DNA of 17,125 nucleotides, from the NCBI GenBank assembly GCA_003501365.1, contig DNPP01000026.1:1-17125 (forward strand), read 5' to 3'. Source of the DNA: Bacillota bacterium. Its GTDB lineage: Bacteria > Bacillota > UBA4882 > UBA8346. Both the position numbers and the translations under genes were made by a program. A model generated the notes under the pieces. The model was given only the letters and a program-made list of their open reading frames with translations, was not told where the DNA came from and did no database searches. Position 1 is the first letter of the stretch; every line of letters begins with the position of its first letter. Of the stretch, positions 1 to 7,453 are shown piece after piece.

Positions 1-737
1 TGAAACGTCGGATCGCCATCATACCTAGACATCAATGATGCAAGCGCAACCATAACTGTCCTAACATCCATTTGTTGCAATAAAATCATAGGTGTAAAAA
101 GGTCATTCCACATCATAATAAAGTAAAAAATAATCGTCAAAAATATGGCGGGTCTCCCCATCGGTATGATTACATTTCTTACAATATTAAAATAATTGCA
201 CCCATCTATTTCTGCTGCCTCAATCATCTCATTAGGTATGCTCTTGAAATTCGAGGTCATGAGCATAATTACTTCAGGCAAATATGCCGCAAGGTAAGCA
301 AAAATTACTCCCCAATATGTATTAACCAGTTTTATCTTTGAAAACATCACATACATGGGTATCATGGTCACTTGAGCAGGAATAAACAGGGTAACAATTA
401 CCGCCATGTATACAAAATTTTGTCCTCTAAATTGTAGCTTTGCAAATGCATAGCTTGCAAATATTCCGAAGAATAGAAGGAAAATAACACTCACTCCACT
501 CACGATAAAAGAATTGCAAAAAAGATTTAGTATTTTAAATTGACTTATCATCGTGAGGTAATTATTTAACTGTAAATGCGAATCTGGCAAAGAAAAAGGG
601 CTTGTATAATATTGTGTCCTTGTTTTAAACGAGTTAATAACCATAAAAAACAAGGGATATAAGAAAGCAGCAGTCATCATGATCATAGCTACAAAAATAA
701 CATTCTTTTTTGCATTTTGGACTAATCTCGGCGTCAT
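1..737 (-). CDS. ABC sugar transporter permease, MalG type (3' end cut by window edge)
   Basis: Inner-membrane permease subunit of a CUT1-type carbohydrate ABC importer. About 245 residues are visible from the ATG at 737, which follows the stop of the upstream permease by 3 bases; GGGGTGA upstream serves as its ribosome site. The translation begins MTPRLVQNAKKNVIFVAMIM and has several hydrophobic segments. It carries the EAA loop that contacts the ATPase, EAAEIDGCNYFNIVRNVIIP, near residues 179-198. MalG proteins usually have about 275-280 residues, so roughly the last 30 lie beyond position 1. Tight coupling to the MalF-like gene and the binding-protein gene shows one transporter. No ATPase gene is visible; such systems often borrow a shared MsmK/UgpC-type ATPase encoded elsewhere. 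The transported sugar is unknown. Confidence 0.93.
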   Translation of the reverse strand, partial: MTPRLVQNAKKNVIFVAMIMMTAAFLYPLFFMVINSFKTRTQYYTSPFSLPDSHLQLNNYLTMISQFKILNLFCNSFIVSGVSVIFLLFFGIFASYAFAKLQFRGQNFVYMAVIVTLFIPAQVTMIPMYVMFSKIKLVNTYWGVIFAYLAAYLPEVIMLMTSNFKSIPNEMIEAAEIDGCNYFNIVRNVIIPMGRPAIFLTIIFYFIMMWNDLFTPMILLQQMDVRTVMVALASLMSRYDGDPTF

Positions 738-740
738 GCC

Positions 741-1652
741 TCATTCACCCCAATCATTCGACTTATTTAAAAATTTTATTTCAATTACCGTCATTATACC
801 AATAACAACAAGCAATATGACTGCAATGGCACAAGCCTCACCAAGTCTGTTACCATAAACAAAGGCTTTATCATATATTAAATAGTCAAGAGTTGAAGTA
901 TCATAACCTGGGCCGCCTTTAGTCATTGAGTAAATGAAAGGAAACAATTGAGTAAAGGTCCAAACGCAAGACAACACAATTGAATATTCCAACACATTAG
1001 TTAGCATTGGAAGAACAACCTTGAATGTTCGTTGCCAGAAGTTCGCCCCATCTATTTCAGCGGCTTCAAGTACCGATGGAGATATGGATGCCATACCACC
1101 AAGGAAAAGAATAGTCTGCCAACCTAAGTTAAACCATACTAAACAAACCACTATAACTCCCAAAGCTGTTGCCGGATCTGCAAACCATTCTCTAGAAAAA
1201 AGTCCAAGACCGATCTTACTCAATATTAAATTAAAGGGACCACTCAGGCCGAAGAATACTTTGAAGAGATAACCGATTATAATAGCTGAAATTACCTGGG
1301 GTACATAAAACACTGCACGGAAAAACTTCCAACCACAAACCCGCTCATAAAGCAACACCGCTATAATAATACCTAGAATCAACTGTATTGGAACATTTAT
1401 CAGCAGTACCAAGCTGTTTCTTAAAGCAATCCAAAAATTTATATTCTTAAAAAGATGAATGTAATTACTAAAACCTATAAAATTCTGTTGAAAAAGCCCA
1501 TCCCAATTTGTAAAGCTCATCTTAAAAGCAACAACTATTGGGTAGGCGCGAATCGCTAACAAAATGATTAATACTGGTATAATGGAAAGCCAGGAATGAA
1601 GTAAACGCCTTTTACCCTTGTCAAAATTCAGCCTTTTAGCTATAGCGGGCAT
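741..1652 (-). CDS. ABC sugar transporter permease, MalF type
   Basis: Second membrane subunit of the same CUT1 importer, about 303 residues, a normal length for short MalF proteins. The N-terminus MPAIAKRLNFDKGKRR is basic and is followed by a first membrane helix (HSWLSIIPVLIILLAI); about six helices are apparent. The ATPase-contact EAA loop reads EAAEIDGANFWQRTFKVVLP near residue 195. The frame stays open to a TTG at 1661, but AGGAGAGG abuts that codon and lies 9 bases before the ATG at 1652, so 1652 is the better start. The gene lies 78 bases after the binding-protein gene, with a strong hairpin between them, and 3 bases before the MalG-like gene. Function is confident at family level; substrate is not. 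Confidence 0.95.
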   Translation of the reverse strand: MPAIAKRLNFDKGKRRLLHSWLSIIPVLIILLAIRAYPIVVAFKMSFTNWDGLFQQNFIGFSNYIHLFKNINFWIALRNSLVLLINVPIQLILGIIIAVLLYERVCGWKFFRAVFYVPQVISAIIIGYLFKVFFGLSGPFNLILSKIGLGLFSREWFADPATALGVIVVCLVWFNLGWQTILFLGGMASISPSVLEAAEIDGANFWQRTFKVVLPMLTNVLEYSIVLSCVWTFTQLFPFIYSMTKGGPGYDTSTLDYLIYDKAFVYGNRLGEACAIAVILLVVIGIMTVIEIKFLNKSNDWGE

Positions 1653-1679
1653 GCTTCTCAACCTCTCCTATTTGATAAT

Positions 1680-1712
1680 TTTTCCTGCCGGCAAACATAA
1701 CCGGCAGGAAAA
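1680..1712 (-). other. Strong intercistronic hairpin between binding-protein and permease genes
   Basis: A perfect 12-bp inverted repeat (1680-1691 with 1701-1712, arm TTTTCCTGCCGG) encloses a 9-base loop between the binding-protein stop and the MalF-like start. No proper T-run follows on the minus strand. It is more likely an mRNA-stabilising or partial attenuation hairpin than a full terminator. Such a structure would leave the binding protein in excess over the permeases, as is usual for ABC operons. The role is inferred; the structure is seen directly. Confidence 0.75.
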
Positions 1713-1730
1713 TAATACTGGCTATTTGTG

Positions 1731-3041
1731 CTAATTCTTGCCCTCTTTAACTTGATCGTCAAGCTGTTTTGCTAGTTGCTGCGGTGTTAATTTTCCTGTT
1801 AACGTAAGAGGAGCTATTTTGTCAAAAATGTTAACAACATCAGATGATAACTGATCGTCACACCAATAAACATAGTTTTTACTCCAATTAAAAATCTTAA
1901 AAATAGCAGTTCCTTCTTTCCAACCTAATTCCCGTGTCGTAACATCCCTACGGAGGGGCACTTTAGCCTGTATCTTTTGAAACTTCATAACTTCTGACTT
2001 CGAGCTAATAAATGATAGAAGCTTTACCGCCATTTTAGGATTTTTACAATCCTTTGAAACTACTAAACTTTGTCCAGGTCCACCGACTTGGCGATTTTTA
2101 AATAATATATTTCCATCCATATCGGGTGGTAAGATAACCCCCACATTATCACTGCCCAAAGCTTTTTCCGCATCGCTCAAAACACTTGTTACTTGCGGAG
2201 TGATCGCCCCTTTGCCTTGAAGAAACTTGTTCCATGAATCTGATGAGGTTAAAGCGTCTGGGTTTATATATCCGTTTTTGTATAACGAATTGTAGTACGC
2301 CAACATAGTCGACAATCCCTTATCATTTACGAATTTCGCATCACCATTGCATTCTTTTAGAATTGTCTTTGTTCCTGTAAGCTGCATCCACCAATAAACA
2401 CCCTGATAGATGATAAAGGTAGGATAGCTTTCATCTGTAATAATTGGTGTTACTCCTGTTTCCTTTATCTGTTTAAGTGCTTCATCAAAGGCCTTCATAG
2501 TTCTTGGAGGATTGGCTTCAAAGTCAAGTCCAGCCGCCTTCACCAGCTTTTTATTATACAACATAAACGCCATTTGAACTTCACCACAAGGGTAACCCAT
2601 AATCTTGCCATGAGGGTTAAACCCAAGTCTAACTGTATCCCAGCCTTGGATATTATTAAGATCATCTTTTGGCACTAAATCGTCAATAGGTCGAATCACA
2701 TCTTTCTCAGCAAAAGTAAACTGACCCGTCCAGAGGTTCGCAATATCAGGAGCGTTCCCGGCAAGTCCCGCAGCCTTAAACTGTTGGTGCGCTTCAAATT
2801 GATCTGGCGGCACAATCATTTGAATTTTAACTCCCGGATTAGCCTGTTCAAATCTCCTGAAACACTGTGAAATATACCATTGGTCCTGTGGCAACTTCTG
2901 TTCTTCAGGCCCTATATAGCTATCACGACCGTTAATCCAGACCGTAAGCTTTATATCTTTCGCTTTTCCGAAACTGGTTACAGATAAGATTAAAACAACC
3001 AACATCAACAAAGACAGTAGCAACATAACGCGCTTTCTCAT
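1731..3041 (-). CDS. ABC transporter extracellular sugar-binding protein (family 1)
   Basis: Extracytoplasmic solute-binding protein of the importer, 436 residues, a normal length for the MalE/UgpB-like family. The ATG at 3041 follows GAGGAGA by 7 bases and gives a typical signal peptide: MRKRV, then a hydrophobic stretch of leucines and valines, then SVTSFGKA near residues 20-27. The same frame is open to 3146 but starts there with TTG and would bury the signal peptide. The mature part has family-typical pieces: a first strand IKLTVWINGRD, FRRFEQANPGVKI near residue 61, and GNAPDIANLWTGQ near residue 95. No cysteine lies near the signal cleavage zone, so it is not a lipoprotein. The mature domain is rich in Trp and Tyr, as expected for sugar binding. 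Confidence 0.95.
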   Translation of the reverse strand: MRKRVMLLLSLLMLVVLILSVTSFGKAKDIKLTVWINGRDSYIGPEEQKLPQDQWYISQCFRRFEQANPGVKIQMIVPPDQFEAHQQFKAAGLAGNAPDIANLWTGQFTFAEKDVIRPIDDLVPKDDLNNIQGWDTVRLGFNPHGKIMGYPCGEVQMAFMLYNKKLVKAAGLDFEANPPRTMKAFDEALKQIKETGVTPIITDESYPTFIIYQGVYWWMQLTGTKTILKECNGDAKFVNDKGLSTMLAYYNSLYKNGYINPDALTSSDSWNKFLQGKGAITPQVTSVLSDAEKALGSDNVGVILPPDMDGNILFKNRQVGGPGQSLVVSKDCKNPKMAVKLLSFISSKSEVMKFQKIQAKVPLRRDVTTRELGWKEGTAIFKIFNWSKNYVYWCDDQLSSDVVNIFDKIAPLTLTGKLTPQQLAKQLDDQVKEGKN

Positions 3042-3049
3042 TGACTCAT

Positions 3050-3129
3050 CTCCTCGATTTCTTAAAATATCATCAACTAAGGGTATACTCATTATAAATT
3101 TGTCTACCACCTCCTGATTTCTTAAAATA
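3050..3129 (-). repeat. Duplicated Shine-Dalgarno block upstream of the binding-protein gene
   Basis: The plus-strand string gatttcttaaaata occurs at 3056-3069 and again, exactly 60 bases away, at 3116-3129. Each copy adjoins CTCCT or CTCCTC, so on the coding strand both copies read TATTTTAAGAAATC followed by a Shine-Dalgarno sequence. The proximal one serves the ATG at 3041; the distal one (AGGAGG) has no start at a good distance. DNA between the copies is not repeated. Confidence 0.6.
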
Positions 3130-3130
3130 C

Positions 3131-3248
3131 TATGGTTATCCCCCAAAAAGCCTGAAATAAGATATAAATATATTGGGTTTCGTGCTCATATTGGCCGACT
3201 ATTATATAAATGAAATTAACAAGAAAACTTTTTTGGGGTCTAACCATA
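3131..3248. repeat. Imperfect inverted repeat in the leader of the binding-protein gene
   Basis: The left arm at 3131-3150 (TATGGTTATCCCCCAAAAAG) and the right arm at 3228-3248 are complementary: 8 perfect pairs at the outer end (TATGGTTA/TAACCATA), a 2x2 mismatch, then CCCC/GGGG and an A/T run. About 77 AT-rich bases lie between. The gap of 233 bases between the DUF1349 gene and the binding-protein gene holds this repeat and the duplicated Shine-Dalgarno block, and no other gene. It contains no AACGTT operator and no convincing promoter, although TATAAT occurs on the minus strand at 3201-3206 without a good -35. Confidence 0.55.
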
Positions 3249-3274
3249 TATTAATTGATATGAAATAAACATAA

Positions 3275-3883
3275 TTATCCCTTATCGTCTGGGCCTACAA
3301 AAGACTCCCATTTACATTTCGAAAATGACATATTTGTAAAAGCAGCTTCAACAGATGACCTATTAGGGCTGCAAGCATAAACGCCCACATTTACAAAAGA
3401 TAGCTGCTTATGCATGTGGAATATCCGCATTAAATGGTATTCCTCCCCATCAAGAGAAGTATCAATGCAAAAGTCTTGTCCTCGCCTGCTCAAGCGGTAG
3501 TACACATCTGTAATGGAAGAATCAACATCTGTAGAAGCCCAATCAGAATAACCTAAGTTAGTTACTACACTTCCAAGCTTTGATACATTTTCCCGATCAT
3601 ATTCCAACGAGGCTTTTACCCAGTTATCACTATTCTGATAGATAACAATGCCGCATTGATCAAATAATTTCTGTAACTTAAAGTGTGCTTTTACTTCGAA
3701 TGTAAATTCTGTATCTTCTACTTTTGTTACAAAAGAATGCGCATTATCATTCCTAAAGCCATAATAAGTCCGTTGCCAGAAATCAGTACCTGGACAAGTG
3801 GAAAAAACGACTTTGTCTGCTGTAATACTATATTCCGTTGGTTTGAAAAACCAAAAAAACTTCGTAAAATCAATACTGTCCAC
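3275..3883 (-). CDS. DUF1349 domain protein, predicted cytoplasmic concanavalin-like fold
   Basis: About 202 residues, matching the DUF1349 family, a lectin/glucanase-like beta-sandwich of unproven function. The diagnostic core FDQCGIVIYQNSDNWVKASL lies near residue 75, followed by VVTNLGYSDWAST near residue 105 and LSRRGQDFCIDTSLDGEEYH near residue 130. There is no signal peptide or membrane segment, so it probably acts in the cytoplasm. The frame is open to a GTG at 3892, but AAGAGG lies 8 bases before the GTG at 3883, which I prefer; both are non-ATG. The gene is 77 bases after yjbQ in the leftward operon and 233 bases before the binding-protein gene. By its fold it could bind or process a carbohydrate; that is inference only. 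Confidence 0.85.
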   Translation of the reverse strand: MDSIDFTKFFWFFKPTEYSITADKVVFSTCPGTDFWQRTYYGFRNDNAHSFVTKVEDTEFTFEVKAHFKLQKLFDQCGIVIYQNSDNWVKASLEYDRENVSKLGSVVTNLGYSDWASTDVDSSITDVYYRLSRRGQDFCIDTSLDGEEYHLMRIFHMHKQLSFVNVGVYACSPNRSSVEAAFTNMSFSKCKWESFVGPDDKG

Positions 3884-3960
3884 TAAAGACACCTCTTAAA
3901 ATTTCAATTTCTAATTTATGAGTACTTTTACATTCTCTACTTCTGCATTAAGTTAAACTG

Positions 3961-4458
3961 TCATTCACCTACTATTTGAACTCTTACTGTACGTTCTCTT
4001 GCCCGAACCTGATCAAAATCCGCAAAATATATGCGTCCGAACTCTCCCAGTGTCATTTCGCCATCCACAACCGGTATAGTCTCAGAACGCCCTAGTAAAA
4101 CAGAACGCAAATGGGCATCTGTATTGAGACTCCAAAAAGCTTTTTCAGACCGCTCTCGTTCAGCAATTTCAATGTGCATAGGACCCGGATGAAGATATTG
4201 GCCTTCCGTTTGACAGGTAGGAATAATTTTTTCAAATATATTGACCATATCCTGTAAGATGAACTGATTTCCCCTGTAGTTTACATCATCTGATTGCTCC
4301 TGAATGAGTACGCTACACGTAGTATGCTGGGAAAATACTGTTACAATTCCATTTTTAATTCCTGACTTTTCCAAAGCCGACTTCACTCTCTCAGTAACAT
4401 CATCAAAGGTTGGCCTGCATTCCGACTGAATTTTAAAAGCCTCATGATAAACCGCCAT
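3961..4458 (-). CDS. YjbQ/UPF0047 family protein with an internal insertion
   Basis: 165 residues of the YjbQ (UPF0047) family, a small trimeric fold; some members have been reported to have weak thiamine-phosphate-synthase activity, but the real role is unclear. Family hallmarks are present: SQHTTCSVLIQEQ (His45), AHLRSVLLGRSETIPVVDG (His116) and the C-terminal GRIYFADFDQVRARERTVRV. Usual members have about 130-140 residues. The extra length here sits in one loop near residues 86-112, just before the second conserved His. The start is firm: AGGAGG precedes the ATG by 6 bases. It is 25 bases after the TIM-like gene, in the middle of a sugar-catabolic operon, which suggests a job in this pathway rather than in thiamine synthesis. 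Confidence 0.9.
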   Translation of the reverse strand: MAVYHEAFKIQSECRPTFDDVTERVKSALEKSGIKNGIVTVFSQHTTCSVLIQEQSDDVNYRGNQFILQDMVNIFEKIIPTCQTEGQYLHPGPMHIEIAERERSEKAFWSLNTDAHLRSVLLGRSETIPVVDGEMTLGEFGRIYFADFDQVRARERTVRVQIVGE

Positions 4459-4483
4459 GTTTTTCCTCCTAGTTTTTAATTGT

Positions 4484-5203
4484 TTATATATTTAATACAT
4501 CATGTCTTTCGTCCCACGCGCAACGTACTGATGCGATCATCCTATCTAGCATGGAAAAAGGATCCTCTGCTTTAAGTATTCCGCTAGTTGATCCCGTAGC
4601 ATCTGCTCCATCAGTGATCACATTGAAAACATCCTTTTCATCTTTTATACCAGCGCCATGCAATACACGTATAAGGGGGTTAATCGATCTGACTGTTTCA
4701 TTTGTTTTTCTTAGTTGTGCAGCATCTTCTGCACTCCTTTTCCCAACACCAATGAGTGAAGGTGACTCAGCCAAAACAATATTAGGACCAAGCTGCGCTA
4801 TTGACGCCGCTTCCTCCGGCGTATCAGCACAAACCATCGTTGCCAGACCAACCTCATCTGCGCGCTTTATTGAACGGTTAATCATAGCCAGTGTTAGTGG
4901 CTTTTCAACATGATTAAGCATTACACCTACCGCTCCCGCAGCTTTTAGGGCCTCTGGTAAAACTGCCCCAACTCCTCTTCCCGGCTCAATTGCATCCATA
5001 TGCTGTGCAAACACAAAAATGTTCTTGACTTGTGATGCAATTGTATAAATGTCTGTATACTGGGCCGTAAAAATAATATCAACCCCATATTTTTCTGATA
5101 CGCTATCAGCATACTTTGCCAGCTCCACAGCACTTTCTCCATAAAGATACACTTTAGGTCCTACCTCAAAAAAAGGAGCCTTGAGCTTAAATTCCTTATA
5201 CAT
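4484..5203 (-). CDS. Archaeal-type triosephosphate isomerase homologue
   Basis: 239 residues, resembling the short archaeal form of triosephosphate isomerase rather than the ~250-residue bacterial TpiA. The alignment landmarks are FVFAQHMDAIEPGRGVGAVL (64-81), LNHVEKP (97-102), VLAESPSLIGVG (143-154) and HGAGI (182-186). Residues matching the catalytic Lys, His and Glu are kept (K17, H98, E146), but the usual N-x-K motif reads GPK, so the catalytic Asn is missing. The Shine-Dalgarno AAAGGTGA overlaps the stop of the isomerase gene 7 bases upstream, so the two are translationally linked. In a sugar operon it may isomerise a triose- or tetrose-phosphate other than glyceraldehyde-3-phosphate, as EryH/LerI-type TIM homologues do with erythrulose phosphate. 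The exact substrate is unknown. Confidence 0.85.
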   Translation of the reverse strand: MYKEFKLKAPFFEVGPKVYLYGESAVELAKYADSVSEKYGVDIIFTAQYTDIYTIASQVKNIFVFAQHMDAIEPGRGVGAVLPEALKAAGAVGVMLNHVEKPLTLAMINRSIKRADEVGLATMVCADTPEEAASIAQLGPNIVLAESPSLIGVGKRSAEDAAQLRKTNETVRSINPLIRVLHGAGIKDEKDVFNVITDGADATGSTSGILKAEDPFSMLDRMIASVRCAWDERHDVLNI

Positions 5204-5210
5204 CGGTAAC

Positions 5211-6590
5211 TCACCTTTCTATAAAGGCTTTTATGCTTTTATACTTACAGAACAGTTCCAACTCATCTGCAAGGTCAGCATAAACAAGTGCATAATGATG
5301 GCTGCCTAAATTCTGGGCAAATCTATCAAAATCCGTATCGATTTTCATCTCAGTAAAAGAGTATTGTGGCGCTCCAAACTCCGAAACCTTTCCAATGTTA
5401 CCAAGCGCTTCACCGGTAACACAATGTAACGAAAAACCGCCATTGACTTCTTTTAGAAAACGAGCCGCAGTCATACGTCCGGCTTTAAGATAATTTTTAT
5501 TGGTGATATAATCCTTGAAAGTAGCTCCAAGGCCCGTTGCCGAAGCTGCTGGAAGCTCACAAATTATTTTCCCGTCAATACACATTCCTGCCGGAGCAAA
5601 ACCACATGCTCCCCAAAGTACACGAGCGCCGGTCAGCTCATGGGTATCTGCATATGTTGTAAGCTCACCACATGATAGATAATGCATGGCTAATTGTGTG
5701 AGAACTAAAGGAATATCAGCTTCGCATGATGCAACCACCTTATTGCCAATTACCGATAATGGTACACAAGCTGTTAAGCCGAATTCTTGACTAAGGGCAA
5801 AATGACATTTGAGCGTTATTGCCTGCGCTTTGTATTCACTAACGAACTGCTTGAGAACCGCATACATCCTAGTTATCTTTTCAAGTTTCGCACCGATCGG
5901 TTCAGCCAGCAGCTCTACTACCTCTTTTTCTGCAATATTGTATTCTTCGCTTGATTTATCGATTGCCTGCATTCTAGTAATGAGCGTATAACTATCAAGT
6001 TCAATTAAATCTGGTCCAAATTTGGTCCGCATCTTTGTTAAATCAATATCCCCAAGAGTCATACCGCCAAACTGGTATCCAACAGAAATGATTCTGGAAC
6101 GACTCATAAGTGAGATAGCTCGTGAAACATTAGCCACTTTCCAAATCTTATTTTTTATTTCTTCATCTTTGCCCATGCCAGGAGAATAGTAAATGTATTC
6201 GTGATTCACACCCATCTCCCTAAGAGTGCCTTTTATAACTCCAGCCCCTGCCGAGGAGCCGAGATTCACCCTCTCGCCCTTGTATATAAAATTGCTGAAA
6301 CCCCATACAATGATTGGCATATTAAAGAAGTTTGTTGTAGCTCTCACTGCGGTCACAGGTTCAAACCAAGTAGGTACAAGTAATATGGTAAAATCATACT
6401 GGTTCGGATTGTACTTTTCACTGACAAAGTCAGCATCAGAATCAAATATAACGTTTTCAGTGACCGTATAGTCAATATTGTTCTGTTCTACAAGCATAAT
6501 TGCACGCGCAATTAACGGATCTACAAATTCATTAGGATAACCCTCACGAAATTTGAAAGGAATAATTAGTGCTTTTGGTTTTCTTATCAT
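5211..6590 (-). CDS. L-fucose/L-arabinose isomerase-like sugar isomerase
   Basis: 459 residues with the FucI/AraA fold; it probably converts an aldose to a ketose using a divalent metal. It is shorter than FucI (about 590 residues) and belongs with the fucose-isomerase-like proteins. Residues positioned like the FucI metal ligands Glu-Asp-His are visible: E290 in SCEADIPL, D315 in TYADTHEL and a His in SHHYALVYADL (431-432). An N-terminal Rossmann-like part (ALIIPFKF, TILLVPTWF, IIVWGFSN) fits the family. The ATG follows GGAG by 9 bases and lies 6 bases after the epimerase-like stop. The neighbouring mutarotase, epimerase and kinase support a catabolic role. The sugar specificity cannot be told from sequence. 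Confidence 0.88.
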   Translation of the reverse strand: MIRKPKALIIPFKFREGYPNEFVDPLIARAIMLVEQNNIDYTVTENVIFDSDADFVSEKYNPNQYDFTILLVPTWFEPVTAVRATTNFFNMPIIVWGFSNFIYKGERVNLGSSAGAGVIKGTLREMGVNHEYIYYSPGMGKDEEIKNKIWKVANVSRAISLMSRSRIISVGYQFGGMTLGDIDLTKMRTKFGPDLIELDSYTLITRMQAIDKSSEEYNIAEKEVVELLAEPIGAKLEKITRMYAVLKQFVSEYKAQAITLKCHFALSQEFGLTACVPLSVIGNKVVASCEADIPLVLTQLAMHYLSCGELTTYADTHELTGARVLWGACGFAPAGMCIDGKIICELPAASATGLGATFKDYITNKNYLKAGRMTAARFLKEVNGGFSLHCVTGEALGNIGKVSEFGAPQYSFTEMKIDTDFDRFAQNLGSHHYALVYADLADELELFCKYKSIKAFIER

Positions 6591-6596
6591 CTTTAT

Positions 6597-7403
6597 CTAC
6601 TCCTTTATTAACTCTCTAAGAAACGTTGCAGTCTGCGCTAAAAGCTCTTCTGGCTTTCCGATAATTGCACACTCAAGATTTAAATAACCTTGGAAATCTA
6701 CCTTTTTAAGTGCTCCTATACAGCCCTTCCAATCAATATTCCCGTATCCTGGTAATAACCTGTTGTTATCTCCAAGGTGAACATGCTTAATCAAAGACCC
6801 TGCCGCAATAATAGCAGCCCTAAGATCACGTTCCTCAATAGACATATGGAAAAAATCTGCCAGTAACCCTGTATTGGGCATGTTAAGCTCTTCAACTACA
6901 ATCTGGCAATCCTTTAAACTGTTAAGGTATGGACTCTCATATCTATTTATTGGCTCAATAAGTACATATGCTTTTGTCCCTTCGGCAATTTCTGCCAGCT
7001 CAGTATACATTTCCATGAAACTTTTTTTCTCCTCAACCGACATCTGGGCATATGGATTGAATAAAGGCAAAGGATCTTGTATCCCATACTCATACTCCAT
7101 CTCAGTGATTGCTCCTATTAAAGAGCATACCGTGATAGCATCCTTATACATTTTCCTGGCTTTTTTACGTATATCTTCATTTTTGTCCATTAAATGGCCA
7201 TAAACAGGATCCATAAAAACAAACTCGCAAGGGGTTACACCAGTGTTCTCTTTGAGTGAAAGGACTTCTTCAAGCAGCTTTTTATTCCATTCTGCGTAAT
7301 CAGCAAATACCGCTATCCCGTCATACCCCCATTCAGCCAGTTTCAGCGCCTTCTCTGTAAACGAACCACCTGGAATCATCGTACTAGTGCAAGATAGTTT
7401 CAT
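6597..7403 (-). CDS. Sugar (phosphate) isomerase/epimerase, D-tagatose-3-epimerase-like
   Basis: 268-residue TIM-barrel protein of the AP-endonuclease-2-like superfamily, close to D-tagatose 3-epimerase and hydroxypyruvate isomerase. The four metal ligands are apparent: E150 in LIEPINRYE, D183 in LLADFFHMSIEE, H209 in KHVHLGDNNR and E244 in LNLECA. The loop DNNRLLPGYGNIDW matches the substrate-binding stretch of ketose 3-epimerases. Length is normal. The strong AAGGAGGG lies 8 bases before the ATG. It sits 50 bases after the mutarotase gene and 6 before the isomerase gene. It most likely epimerises a ketose or ketose phosphate in the pathway; which one is open. Confidence 0.9.
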   Translation of the reverse strand: MKLSCTSTMIPGGSFTEKALKLAEWGYDGIAVFADYAEWNKKLLEEVLSLKENTGVTPCEFVFMDPVYGHLMDKNEDIRKKARKMYKDAITVCSLIGAITEMEYEYGIQDPLPLFNPYAQMSVEEKKSFMEMYTELAEIAEGTKAYVLIEPINRYESPYLNSLKDCQIVVEELNMPNTGLLADFFHMSIEERDLRAAIIAAGSLIKHVHLGDNNRLLPGYGNIDWKGCIGALKKVDFQGYLNLECAIIGKPEELLAQTATFLRELIKE

Positions 7404-7453
7404 ATAAAAAGCCCTCCTTATTTAAAATAAAGTTATATATTAATTTTATACTC

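Noticed and set aside
3042..3146. Extended N-terminus of the binding protein back to 3146
   Set aside because: It would start with TTG without a well-placed ribosome site and would put about 35 residues before an obvious signal peptide.
4551..4913. Rightward 120-codon open frame opposite the TIM-like gene
   Set aside because: The opposite strand encodes a protein with clear TIM motifs; the rightward product is low-complexity Ser/Ala and has no start signal.
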